From Streptomyces sp. 1-11 (GTDB lineage Bacteria > Actinomycetota > Actinomycetes > Streptomycetales > Streptomycetaceae): DNA of 64,000 nt. The translations under genes and the position numbers were made by a program. Below are positions 57,449 to 64,000 of the stretch, piece by piece; position 1 is the first letter of the stretch; each line of letters begins with the position of its first letter. Where the stretch lies: NCBI RefSeq assembly GCF_007176755.1, contig NZ_BJTV01000017.1, positions 1-64,000 of the forward strand, in the 5' to 3' direction. The notes below the pieces were generated by a model. The model was not told where the DNA came from and searched no databases. It saw nothing but the letters and a program-made list of their open reading frames with translations.

Positions 57449-57589
57449 TCAGAGCAGGCCGAGACGCGTCACCAGCACCGCGATCACCAGGACGAGCACC
57501 CAGCCCATGATGTGCTCGAGGATCTCCGGGCCGTCGTCCTTCGGGCCCCCGGTGCGGACGCGGGTGGCGGTGGCCGGGTGTGCGGTCAT
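57449..57589 (-). CDS. Small membrane protein, 46 residues
   Basis: Short protein with a charged N-terminal half and one C-terminal membrane helix (MGWVLVLVIAVLVTRLG). ATG 57589 has GAGAAC seven bases upstream. The longer frame to 57688 has no better start. It lies between the TetR gene and the C39-like gene, all leftward. Function unknown. Confidence 0.55.
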   Translation of the reverse strand: MTAHPATATRVRTGGPKDDGPEILEHIMGWVLVLVIAVLVTRLGLL

Positions 57590-57698
57590 GGTGTTCTCGC
57601 AATGGTCGGACGGGCAGAAGCGGAATCCCCCCACCCGTTCGTCCACCTTGCCACCCGCGACCGCGTCCGCGGCGGAGACGTTCCTCACACGGTGCGGA

Positions 57699-59066
57699 TC
57701 AGCACACCCCCACCGCCGCGAGCGCCTTGCGCTGACGCGCGCTCGGGTGAGCCGGGAAGTAGAGGTAGCAGACCCCGCCCGTACCGCTTCTGACCTTGCC
57801 GTTCGCGTCGTACCGCTTGGTCCTGAGCCAGATGTTCTCGAACTCCCGCCGCAGGTACACCCGCCGCACCGCCTCGTCGCTCGGCGAGGCCGGGTCGTTG
57901 GCGATCACGTCGCCGTCGGCCGTGAAGCCGATCACGGTCATGAGGTGGCCCGAGGTGCCGTATCCGGCGCCGGTCAGCTCGGTCTTGAGGAAGGACTGGG
58001 ACGTTATGGCCGGGATGCCGGCCGCGACCAGGGTCTCCAGGTCGGTGAGCGAGGCGAGCCGGGTGACGACTCCCTGGATGCCGTCGAAGGTGGCCGCGTA
58101 GGCCACGTTGAACGGCCAGTTGCCACAGCCCTCGTACTGGTTGTCGTACGTGTACCGGGCCGCGTGGTCCACCTGCGGGTCGGCGTAGGACGGGTCGACC
58201 CAGGACAGCTGCTCGGGGGTCAGCCGGCCGCCCCAGTACTCGATGATCATCTGCGAGGAGGTGGGGCTGCACCAGGCCTCGCCGCCGTTGTCGTACTCCG
58301 GGTACTGGCCCTTGTGGATCTCCTGCGAGTAGCGCGGGACGGCCAGTTCCCGGGTGAGGGCGGGCGCGGAGGCGGGGACGGTGAAGCGGTCCGGGATGTC
58401 GGAGCCCATGGCGCCGAGCCGCCACACGGTCGGGGTGAGACGGGTGCCGGGCGTGCGGTGGAGCGTGAGGCGCAGCCGGTAGGAGACCAGGCGCAGGCCG
58501 CTGCTCGCGTCGTCGATGGCGAAGGTGTCGGTCCAGATCGAGCTCTTGCCGTCGGACTGGTCGTCCACGGAGGTGCGCTTGATGTCCTGGTCGCCGGCGG
58601 CCCAGCGGCCCATCACGTACCAGGGGGTGTCCGTGCCGTCGGAGTACGTGCCGCGCAGCTCGACCTGGAGCCAGGTGCCCTCAGGGGTGTGCGCGTTCCA
58701 GGAGGCGATGACCTCCGTCGCGGGCACGGAGAGCCGGTGCACCGGCGAGGTCCAGGTCGCGTACTCCCAGGTGGCCGTCCGGCCGGTGTGCGGGTCGGTG
58801 TAGTCGGTCCGGCCGGCGGGGGTCCCGATCTCGGCGCCGGGGCGGCGGCCCGGGACGGCCCGGACGCCCTCCGCGCTGCCGCCGCGCCAGTCGCGGTACG
58901 AGGTCCAGGCGTGGTAGTCGACGGGGCGGCCCGGCGCGGCGGCGGTGTCGGTGCCGGCGGGCGCCGCCGTGGTGGCGGCGGCCGCGGGCATGGTTCCCGA
59001 GGCGACCGCGGCGACCACGGCGGCGGCGAGAACGGTTCGGCGGGAGGGCTGCTGGGCTTGGCTCAT
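57699..59066 (-). CDS. Secreted C39-like cysteine peptidase-fold protein
   Basis: Exported protein of 455 residues. The N-terminus SRRTVLAAAVVAAVASG is a twin-arginine-type signal. A beta-rich N-terminal domain (about 50-240) is followed by a C39-like domain. Its expected catalytic triad is Cys in GGEAWCSPTSSQM, His in TSGHLMTVIGF and Asp in VIANDPASPSD. It may cleave peptides or cell-wall material outside the cell; the substrate is unknown. ATG 59066 was chosen because it places the signal at the N-terminus; the frame to 59120 adds 18 residues. A dre-like site lies 115 bases upstream. Confidence 0.82.
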   Translation of the reverse strand: MSQAQQPSRRTVLAAAVVAAVASGTMPAAAATTAAPAGTDTAAAPGRPVDYHAWTSYRDWRGGSAEGVRAVPGRRPGAEIGTPAGRTDYTDPHTGRTATWEYATWTSPVHRLSVPATEVIASWNAHTPEGTWLQVELRGTYSDGTDTPWYVMGRWAAGDQDIKRTSVDDQSDGKSSIWTDTFAIDDASSGLRLVSYRLRLTLHRTPGTRLTPTVWRLGAMGSDIPDRFTVPASAPALTRELAVPRYSQEIHKGQYPEYDNGGEAWCSPTSSQMIIEYWGGRLTPEQLSWVDPSYADPQVDHAARYTYDNQYEGCGNWPFNVAYAATFDGIQGVVTRLASLTDLETLVAAGIPAITSQSFLKTELTGAGYGTSGHLMTVIGFTADGDVIANDPASPSDEAVRRVYLRREFENIWLRTKRYDANGKVRSGTGGVCYLYFPAHPSARQRKALAAVGVC

Positions 59067-59172
59067 GAGCGCGGGTACCCCCAGGTGTCCGGTTCGGGGC
59101 TGGTGCTGTTGGTGCGCCAACTATGAACTCAGACGGCATGCCCCTGCCAGCACTTCCGCCGTATGGCGTGCC

Positions 59173-59194
59173 ACCAATATTGGTCTAGAACAGT
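59173..59194. promoter_or_regulatory. dre-like site overlapping a 12-base palindrome
   Basis: TGGTCTAGAACA at 59181-59192 differs from the dre core TGGTCTAGACCA at one base. It overlaps ACCAATATTGGT (59173-59184), a perfect 12-base palindrome. Both lie 107-128 bases upstream of the C39-like gene. DasR, or another regulator for the AT-rich palindrome, could control that gene. Confidence 0.55.
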
Positions 59195-59243
59195 GGTGGG
59201 ACCTGCGCGGGCGCACCGTTCGGGCATCGGGGGGAGCGCGCCG

Positions 59244-59279
59244 CGGCCCCGGCGCGGCAGGTGTGCCGCGCCGGGGCCG
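59244..59279 (-). terminator. Strong hairpin after the permease gene
   Basis: CGGCCCCGGCGCGGCA (59244-59259) pairs perfectly with the sequence at 59264-59279 around a GGTG loop, a 16-pair stem. It begins 36 bases downstream of the permease stop on the minus strand. Confidence 0.85.
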
Positions 59280-59314
59280 TGCCGTTCGGCGGACCGGACG
59301 AGCCGGCCCGTGAG

Positions 59315-60856
59315 TCAGATGAGGTCCATCGCGGCCACCTCGTCGGGGCGGCCGTAGCTGACCGGCCCCTGGAAGCGGCGGCGGGCGGTGGCGAACCACC
59401 AGACCGTGGCCACGAGCAGGACGACAGCCAGCGCGATCGGCGCGTAGTTGAAGGAGTCGACCGTGATGGGCGAGGCCTGCGGCAGCATGAACAGCACGCT
59501 GCTGAGCAGGATCCAGGTCACCGCGAGCCAGCCGATCGGCTTGCCCCAGCGGCCCAGGTGCCAGGGACCGGGCTGGAACTCGTCGCCGAGCCGCAGCCGC
59601 AGGAAGACCGGCACGGCGTAGGCGAGGAACAGCCCGACCACGTTGACGCTCACGATGGCGGTGAACGCCGTGTGCGACCACCAGCCGGGGATCACCAGGG
59701 CGAGCGAGCAGCCCACCGCGAGCCACACCGCCTTGACCGGCGTCCGGGTGCGCAGCGAGACCGTGTGCCACCAGCGGGAGCCGGGCATGGCGCCGTCCCG
59801 CGAGAAGGCGAAGATCTGCCGGGTGTTGCTGGTGAGGTTGGCGAGACCGCAGAAGAGCATGGCGCCGATGACGATGAGGAGCATCACCTTGGCCGCGCCG
59901 AGGCCGAGGCCGTCGATGAGGATCTGGACGGGCGGCGCGGCCGAACCGGCCACCTTGCCGTAGTCGCTGATGCTGTAGACCAGCGCGAGCATGAGGATCA
60001 GGCCGGTGATCGCCGAATAGCCGATGGCACGGGTGATGCCCTTCGGTGCGTTGACCGTCGCCTGGACCGTTTCCTCGGACATGTGGAAGCTGCCGTCGAA
60101 GCCGGTGAACGTCCAGCTCGTGACCAGCAGGCCGAGCATGCCGCCGTAAAGTCCGTTGGTGAAGCCGGTGTTGTTCTCGAAATGCGTCACGAAGGACGCG
60201 GACTGGTGATGGTCGGGCATCACGATGAGTGCGGTCACGATCACCACGAGTCCGATCAGCAGCCACCACACGGAAATTCGGTTCAGCACGGCGACGAGCT
60301 GCACCGTGTAGGTGTTGGCGAGCCCCTGGGCCACGATGATCACTGCCGTGATCAGGACGGTCTGGTGCGCGGTCGGCCGGTACGAGGCCCACTGCAGGGC
60401 CACGAAGGCCTGGATGAACGTGGCCGCCGCGTAGCCGGTGGCGGCGGTGCCGCCGATCTGGCCCACGAAGTTCAGCCAGCCGGTGAACCAGGACCAGGCG
60501 CCCTTGTGCCGCTTGGCGAGTTTGCCCGCCGAGAAATACAGCGCACCGCTCGTCGGATACGCCGAAGCCACCTCCGCCATCGCCGAGCCGATGAACAGCA
60601 CCATGACCGAGACGCCGATCCAGCCGAACACGAGAATACGGGGGCCGCCCGCGTTCATGCCGAATCCGAAGGACGAGAAAATACCGGAGAGGACGTTGAT
60701 GATGGTGAAGGAGATCGCGAAATTGTCGAACGCCTTGAAACGGCGGGTGAGTTTCCGCGGATAACCCATCGCGTGCAGGGTCGCGTCGTCGTCGAGCACG
60801 ACCGCGTCCTCTCCCCCGCGGGCGTTCGCCCGTGGAGCCGATATCCGTTCCGACAC
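59315..60856 (-). CDS. APC-family amino acid/polyamine permease
   Basis: Membrane importer of 513 residues with about 12 helices. The N-terminal LTRRFKAFDNFAISFTIINVLSGIF and PTSGALYFSAGKLAKR place it in the GABA/choline/amino-acid branch of the APC superfamily (UGA4/BAT1-like). Substrate is probably a cationic or non-proteinogenic amino acid or polyamine, not decidable from sequence. GTG 60856 follows AAGG. The TPR-like gene lies 42 bases upstream in the same direction, so they may share a transcript. Confidence 0.92.
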   Translation of the reverse strand: MSERISAPRANARGGEDAVVLDDDATLHAMGYPRKLTRRFKAFDNFAISFTIINVLSGIFSSFGFGMNAGGPRILVFGWIGVSVMVLFIGSAMAEVASAYPTSGALYFSAGKLAKRHKGAWSWFTGWLNFVGQIGGTAATGYAAATFIQAFVALQWASYRPTAHQTVLITAVIIVAQGLANTYTVQLVAVLNRISVWWLLIGLVVIVTALIVMPDHHQSASFVTHFENNTGFTNGLYGGMLGLLVTSWTFTGFDGSFHMSEETVQATVNAPKGITRAIGYSAITGLILMLALVYSISDYGKVAGSAAPPVQILIDGLGLGAAKVMLLIVIGAMLFCGLANLTSNTRQIFAFSRDGAMPGSRWWHTVSLRTRTPVKAVWLAVGCSLALVIPGWWSHTAFTAIVSVNVVGLFLAYAVPVFLRLRLGDEFQPGPWHLGRWGKPIGWLAVTWILLSSVLFMLPQASPITVDSFNYAPIALAVVLLVATVWWFATARRRFQGPVSYGRPDEVAAMDLI

Positions 60857-60898
60857 AGATCGACCTTTCTCTTGGTGGGGGGCGGAGCAGGTACGGGG

Positions 60899-61855
60899 TC
60901 AGGCGGGTCCCGGGACGGGCAGGCCGCAGCCGCGCCGGGCCCGGGAGAGCTGTTCGGCGGGTTCGCCGAAGGCGCTCCAGGGCATGCGCGAGGCGTACGG
61001 GCCCATCGCCGTGAAGACCGCCCGGGCCTCGAACCCGCACTGGGCCATGACCAGCGCGTGCGCGAGGTAGGCCAGGTCGAGCACCGGGGTGAAGCGGTAT
61101 CCGGCCACCGAGGGCAGCCAGTTGTGGTAGGCCGCGAGTGCGGTGGAGCGCCACTGGGGCTGCTCCCAGACGCGGTCGGCGAGCAGCTGGGTGGGGTTGT
61201 AGCTCTCGACCAGGGCGACCAGCGGCAGCAGCCGCAGGGCGGAGTCGGCGGGCGCCCGCTGGCTGAGGAAGGCGGCCACGTCCCAGGCCGCGTTGACCGA
61301 GCCGCCGTGGCGGGTGAAGAAGCAGGACAGGAAGCGGTGGTGGCCCTCGCGGTGCCACGGGTCCAGGGACAGTACGTGCGCGAACAGCCGCCACGGACCG
61401 GGCGGGGCGGTCAGCAGCCCCTGCGGGGCGGGGTCGCGCAGCCGGTGCAGCCGGGCCATGGTGAGCTTGGCGACCCACGGGGTGGGGTCGTCCGGGGCCA
61501 GGGCGGCGGCCCGGTCGCAGGCGGTGAGCGCTATGCGCTCCAGCGCCTCGGCCCGTTCGTCGCGCGCGTCGGCGGCCCGCATCGCGCGCTGTACGGCCAC
61601 CCGGGCCCACAGCAGCGCCGCCTCGGGCGTCGGCTCCTCGGCCAGCCAGCGCTCGACGAGGTCGGTGCCGGCGGCCTCGGAGGCCAGCACCAGCGAGCGG
61701 TGGGCCCGCAGGGCGAAGTCGGAACGGGTCTCGGTGAGGGCTTCGCCGGCACTCCGATAACGGCCGGCCCGCACATCGACGCATACGCGCGCCAGGACCC
61801 GGTCGTCGGCCGCCGGATGCCACACGTACTGCCCCTCGAATAACTCCGCGGCCAT
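60899..61855 (-). CDS. Conserved TPR-like helical protein
   Basis: Function not recognised. Of 318 residues, nearly all are paired helices with TPR-like spacing (ALERIALTACDRAAALAPDD). It has no signal peptide or membrane segment. It contains several aromatic/histidine-rich stretches (DPWHREGHHRFLSCFFTRHGG). ATG 61855 follows AGGAGAAC. It lies just upstream of the permease gene and is divergent from the kinase gene. Confidence 0.75.
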   Translation of the reverse strand: MAAELFEGQYVWHPAADDRVLARVCVDVRAGRYRSAGEALTETRSDFALRAHRSLVLASEAAGTDLVERWLAEEPTPEAALLWARVAVQRAMRAADARDERAEALERIALTACDRAAALAPDDPTPWVAKLTMARLHRLRDPAPQGLLTAPPGPWRLFAHVLSLDPWHREGHHRFLSCFFTRHGGSVNAAWDVAAFLSQRAPADSALRLLPLVALVESYNPTQLLADRVWEQPQWRSTALAAYHNWLPSVAGYRFTPVLDLAYLAHALVMAQCGFEARAVFTAMGPYASRMPWSAFGEPAEQLSRARRGCGLPVPGPA

Positions 61856-62065
61856 GTTCTCCTGTCCGTCCCCGTTACGATGCGCCGCACTCGCGCAGGA
61901 GGCACCTTACTCAGCGGCCGCCGTGCCCGGAACGCCGAATTTCACATATCGGTCAGCGGATTCGGCCGCCCAATCCTTGGGAATGGCCGATTGTCGGCCA
62001 GTAGTTCAAAAAGTGACTTCTTCTCGCCCCTCCCGCCCCCGCGCCGGCCCGGTGGAGGCGCCGCT

Positions 62066-62749
62066 ATGTGTCGCGCCTACACTGATTGCGGAAAACGCCG
62101 CGCACCGCACCACACCTCGGGAAGCACCATTCACGACCTCGCCGCCCGGCTGCGCGGACTGCCCCCGTCGCTGGGGCCGGTCCGCCTGATCGCCGTCGAC
62201 GGGCACGCCGGGTCCGGCAAATCCACCTTCGCCGGACGGCTGGCCGCCGCGCTGGGCGGAGCGCCGGTGCTCCACCTGGACGACTTCGCCAGCCACGAGC
62301 GGCTCTTCGAGTGGACCGAGCGGCTGACCGCGCAGGTGATCGACCCGCTGTCGCGCGGCGAGAGCGCTCACTGCACCCCCTACGACTGGCGCGCCCGGAC
62401 GTTCGGCCCGCCGCGGCCGCTGCCGCCCGCGCCCGTGATCGTCGTCGAGGGGGTCGGCGCCGGCCGCCGCGCCCTGCGGCCGCATCTGGCACATCTGCTG
62501 TGGATGGAACTGCCGCGGGAGGAGTCCTGGGCGCGCGGCCGGCTGCGGGACGGTGAGGAGCAGCGCGAGTTCTGGGCCCGGTGGGTCGAGGCGGAGCACG
62601 CGCACTTCGCCGCGGACCCCTCGCGCCCCCACGCGGACCTCCTGGTGCACCAGACACCCGGGGGATACGAGGTGCTGCCGGGGCCCTCGGACCGCCCTGG
62701 AGCGGACCCGGTCATCACTCACGGTGACGGCCCTTCCGCCGTCCGGTGA
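62066..62749 (+). CDS. Uridine kinase-like P-loop protein
   Basis: P-loop kinase of 227 residues resembling uridine/phosphoribulokinase-type enzymes. Walker A is VDGHAGSGKST, the following LHLDDFASHERLFEWTERL carries the base and substrate loop, and VIVVEGVGAGRRAL is the Walker B-like strand. The substrate is unknown; a nucleoside or small sugar is likely. ATG 62066 follows GGAGG; the longer frame to 61880 was rejected. It stands alone, divergent from the TPR-like gene. Confidence 0.86.
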   Translation: MCRAYTDCGKRRAPHHTSGSTIHDLAARLRGLPPSLGPVRLIAVDGHAGSGKSTFAGRLAAALGGAPVLHLDDFASHERLFEWTERLTAQVIDPLSRGESAHCTPYDWRARTFGPPRPLPPAPVIVVEGVGAGRRALRPHLAHLLWMELPREESWARGRLRDGEEQREFWARWVEAEHAHFAADPSRPHADLLVHQTPGGYEVLPGPSDRPGADPVITHGDGPSAVR

Positions 62750-62798
62750 GCGCGCCAAGACCCGTGCGGGGGAACTTCCTTGAGTGCCCCGGGTCCGC

Positions 62799-62828
62799 TT
62801 GACCCGGGAGCCGTACAGGTCTTACGTT
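62799..62828 (+). promoter_or_regulatory. Strong promoter inside the intergenic gap
   Basis: TTGACC (62799-62804) and TACGTT (62823-62828) are 18 bases apart, close to the HrdB consensus. The -35 overlaps the right arm of a hairpin CCCGGGTC/GACCCGGG (62789-62807) that may end the kinase transcript. A terminator follows only about 40-70 bases downstream, so the product is a short RNA. Confidence 0.65.
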
Positions 62829-62832
62829 CTCA

Positions 62833-62901
62833 ATGTGCGGCCATTGCGGGCCGCCCGCAGACGCGAAGCCCCCGGTTGTTCCCCCGTGATCGGGGGCTTC
62901 G
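62833..62901 (+). ncRNA. Candidate small RNA of about 70 bases
   Basis: The promoter at 62799-62828 should start transcription at about 62833-62836. A strong terminator follows at once: CGAAGCCCCCG (62864-62874) pairs perfectly with CGGGGGCTTCG (62891-62901), followed by TTC. The short transcript contains an in-frame start ATG at 62833 for an 18-residue peptide, MCGHCGPPADAKPPVVPP, which may be leaderless and has two cysteines. It could be an independent sRNA or a peptide-controlled attenuator. The rest of the gap (62902-63180) holds no other gene and ends with the GGGGGA ribosome site of the next gene. Confidence 0.55.
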
Positions 62902-63180
62902 TTCTGCCTCTGGACCGCCCTCGCGGCCGTCCCGTGCACCGAATCGCTCACCGTGGGTCACCATTTCGGGTGCGCCCCGTCTGCTCCCACCTCGCCGAAC
63001 GGGCCGTGCGGCACCCTTCGGCACGCGGTGGCACCACGGGTACGATGCCCTCGGTGCGGCCTTCGAGCGACTGCCTCGCGCACCTGCAACTCCGGTCCGC
63101 GGCTTGGCGGTTCGACCGCGGCGGCCGTCGGGCGACTGCCCGGCGGTGAACCAACGGGGGCACGGTCTGTGGGGGACGTG

Positions 63181-64000
63181 ATGGACTTCGGCACGCAGGG
63201 CCCCGAGGCCCCGGCCGACCTCGCCTGGCTGCGAGGTGTGGACGCCTACACGATGGGCGCCTATCCCCAGGCGGAGGAGGAGTTCCGCGTCGCGGTCCGG
63301 ATGGACCCGGGGATGGCGGACGCCTGGCTCGGACTGCACGCGCTGCGGGTCGACACGACCACCGCGCTGCTGCGGATGTACCGGCACCGGGACCGCTTCG
63401 GGGAGCAGCGCGCCCGGCACCGCCGCGCCCTCAACTCCTGGTACTGGCTTGGCTGGTGGGTGCAGCCGGTGCTGGAGAGCCCCCGCGATCTGCTGCTGGC
63501 GCACGCCTCGCACTGGCTGGACGGCCGGCACGTCCCCGAGCTGGACCGGGCGCTCGCCGGACTGCCCCCGGTGGACACCGACCCGCAGGTCCGCTTCCTG
63601 CATGCCTGCCGCGCCTACCTGGTCAAGGACTGGGACCAGCTCGTACGGCACACCGACCCGCTGCTCGACGACGCCCTGCTCGGCATCGAGGCCGGCCTGT
63701 TCGGCGGCATGGCCCGGGTCCGCCTGGAGATGTACGGCCAGGCGGAGCCGCTGCTCGCGGCGGCACTGATGCGCTGCCGCAGCGAGCAGCCGCAGCGCAA
63801 GGAGCTGCGGTACTGGCTGGCGCGGGCGCACGAGGGCACCGGCCGCAGCGCCGCCGCGCTGCCCCTGTACCGGGCGGTGCACCGCATCGACCCCGCCTTC
63901 ATGGACACCTCGGCCCGGCTGGCGGCGATCGCCGAGGGCGACGGGTTCGACGATCCGGCCGGCCTCGCGGCGATCACCCTGACCGGTACCGGGGCGGACG
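63181..64000 (+). CDS. EccA-like TPR protein, 3' end outside the window
   Basis: Partial gene: 273 residues are visible before the window ends. They form TPR-like helices (YPQAEEEFRVAVRMDPGMADAW, then MYGQAEPLLAAALMRCRSEQP) with DAWLGLHALRVDTTTALLRMYRHRDRFGEQ. This closely recalls the N-terminal TPR domain of EccA, the AAA+ ATPase of type VII secretion. In EccA an AAA+ module would follow, so it should lie just beyond 64000. ATG 63181 follows GGGGGA. Identity as EccA is an inference from the N-terminal pattern only. Confidence 0.7.
   Translation, partial: MDFGTQGPEAPADLAWLRGVDAYTMGAYPQAEEEFRVAVRMDPGMADAWLGLHALRVDTTTALLRMYRHRDRFGEQRARHRRALNSWYWLGWWVQPVLESPRDLLLAHASHWLDGRHVPELDRALAGLPPVDTDPQVRFLHACRAYLVKDWDQLVRHTDPLLDDALLGIEAGLFGGMARVRLEMYGQAEPLLAAALMRCRSEQPQRKELRYWLARAHEGTGRSAAALPLYRAVHRIDPAFMDTSARLAAIAEGDGFDDPAGLAAITLTGTGAD

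Overview
The window is a piece of a Streptomyces chromosome. Protein-coding sequence is continuous, with very high G+C and strong third-position GC bias. The genes are Streptomyces-typical: a conservon, RbpA, a Ppm1-type mannosyltransferase, DasR-type operators and a GH18 chitinase. From memory, not a search, the order crr-ptsI ... rbpA-fxsA-ppm1 ... chiD matches the S. coelicolor SCO1390-SCO1430 core region. No insertion sequence, CRISPR array, tRNA gene or complete rRNA gene was seen.

Layout. 1-420: leader and promoters of an rRNA operon transcribed leftward out of the window. It is divergent from crr-ptsI, with a DasR-type palindrome between them. 2.8-10.8 kb: a CxxC protein, acetoacetyl-CoA synthetase, a GH31 glycosidase, a zinc-ribbon Nudix hydrolase and an EAL-GGDEF protein. 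11-13.5 kb: glpF-glpK. 13.7-21.6 kb: a conservon (cvnA-B-C ... D) with a 1212-residue fused 5-oxoprolinase/hydantoinase gene between cvnC and cvnD. 22.6-29.8 kb: a three-gene operon encoding a 1559-residue SMC-like ATPase and two partners, resembling MukBEF/JetABC but without a JetD-type nuclease. 30-35.4 kb: an FCD-GntR regulator divergent from an operon of MFS transporter, D-glutamate cyclase-like protein and PxpA-PxpB-PxpC. 35.3-38.9 kb: an SGNH hydrolase and two GT4 glycosyltransferases. 39-41.3 kb: HEAT-like and ankyrin proteins. 41.5-43.4 kb: a small membrane protein and an FtsK/SpoIIIE-like protein with an altered P-loop. 43.5-48 kb: MocR regulator/YczE pair, GDPD and an Atg22-type MFS protein. 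48.2-50.1 kb: rbpA with a sigma-R promoter, fxsA and ppm1. 50.6-55.1 kb: amidohydrolase, Lrp, small proteins and acyl-CoA dehydrogenase. 55.3-61.9 kb: chitinase with its direct-repeat promoter, TetR, a small membrane protein, a secreted C39-like protein, an APC permease and a TPR-like protein. 62-64 kb: a P-loop kinase, a likely small RNA and the start of an EccA-like protein cut by the window end.

Shared themes. (i) Amino-sugar/PTS control: DasR-like sites lie at crr-ptsI and chiD, with a one-mismatch site upstream of the C39 protein. (ii) 5-oxoproline metabolism appears twice through unrelated enzymes: PxpABC in a dedicated operon, and a eukaryote-type fused oxoprolinase inside the conservon. 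(iii) Several proteins carry changed catalytic residues: GH31 acid/base, EAL motifs, FtsK-like Walker A lysine and SMC-like Walker B glutamate. The strongest candidates for an undescribed system are the SMC-like operon and the conservon with the embedded hydrolase. Coordinates, motifs and spacings were read by eye. Family names are from recognition, not database searches.
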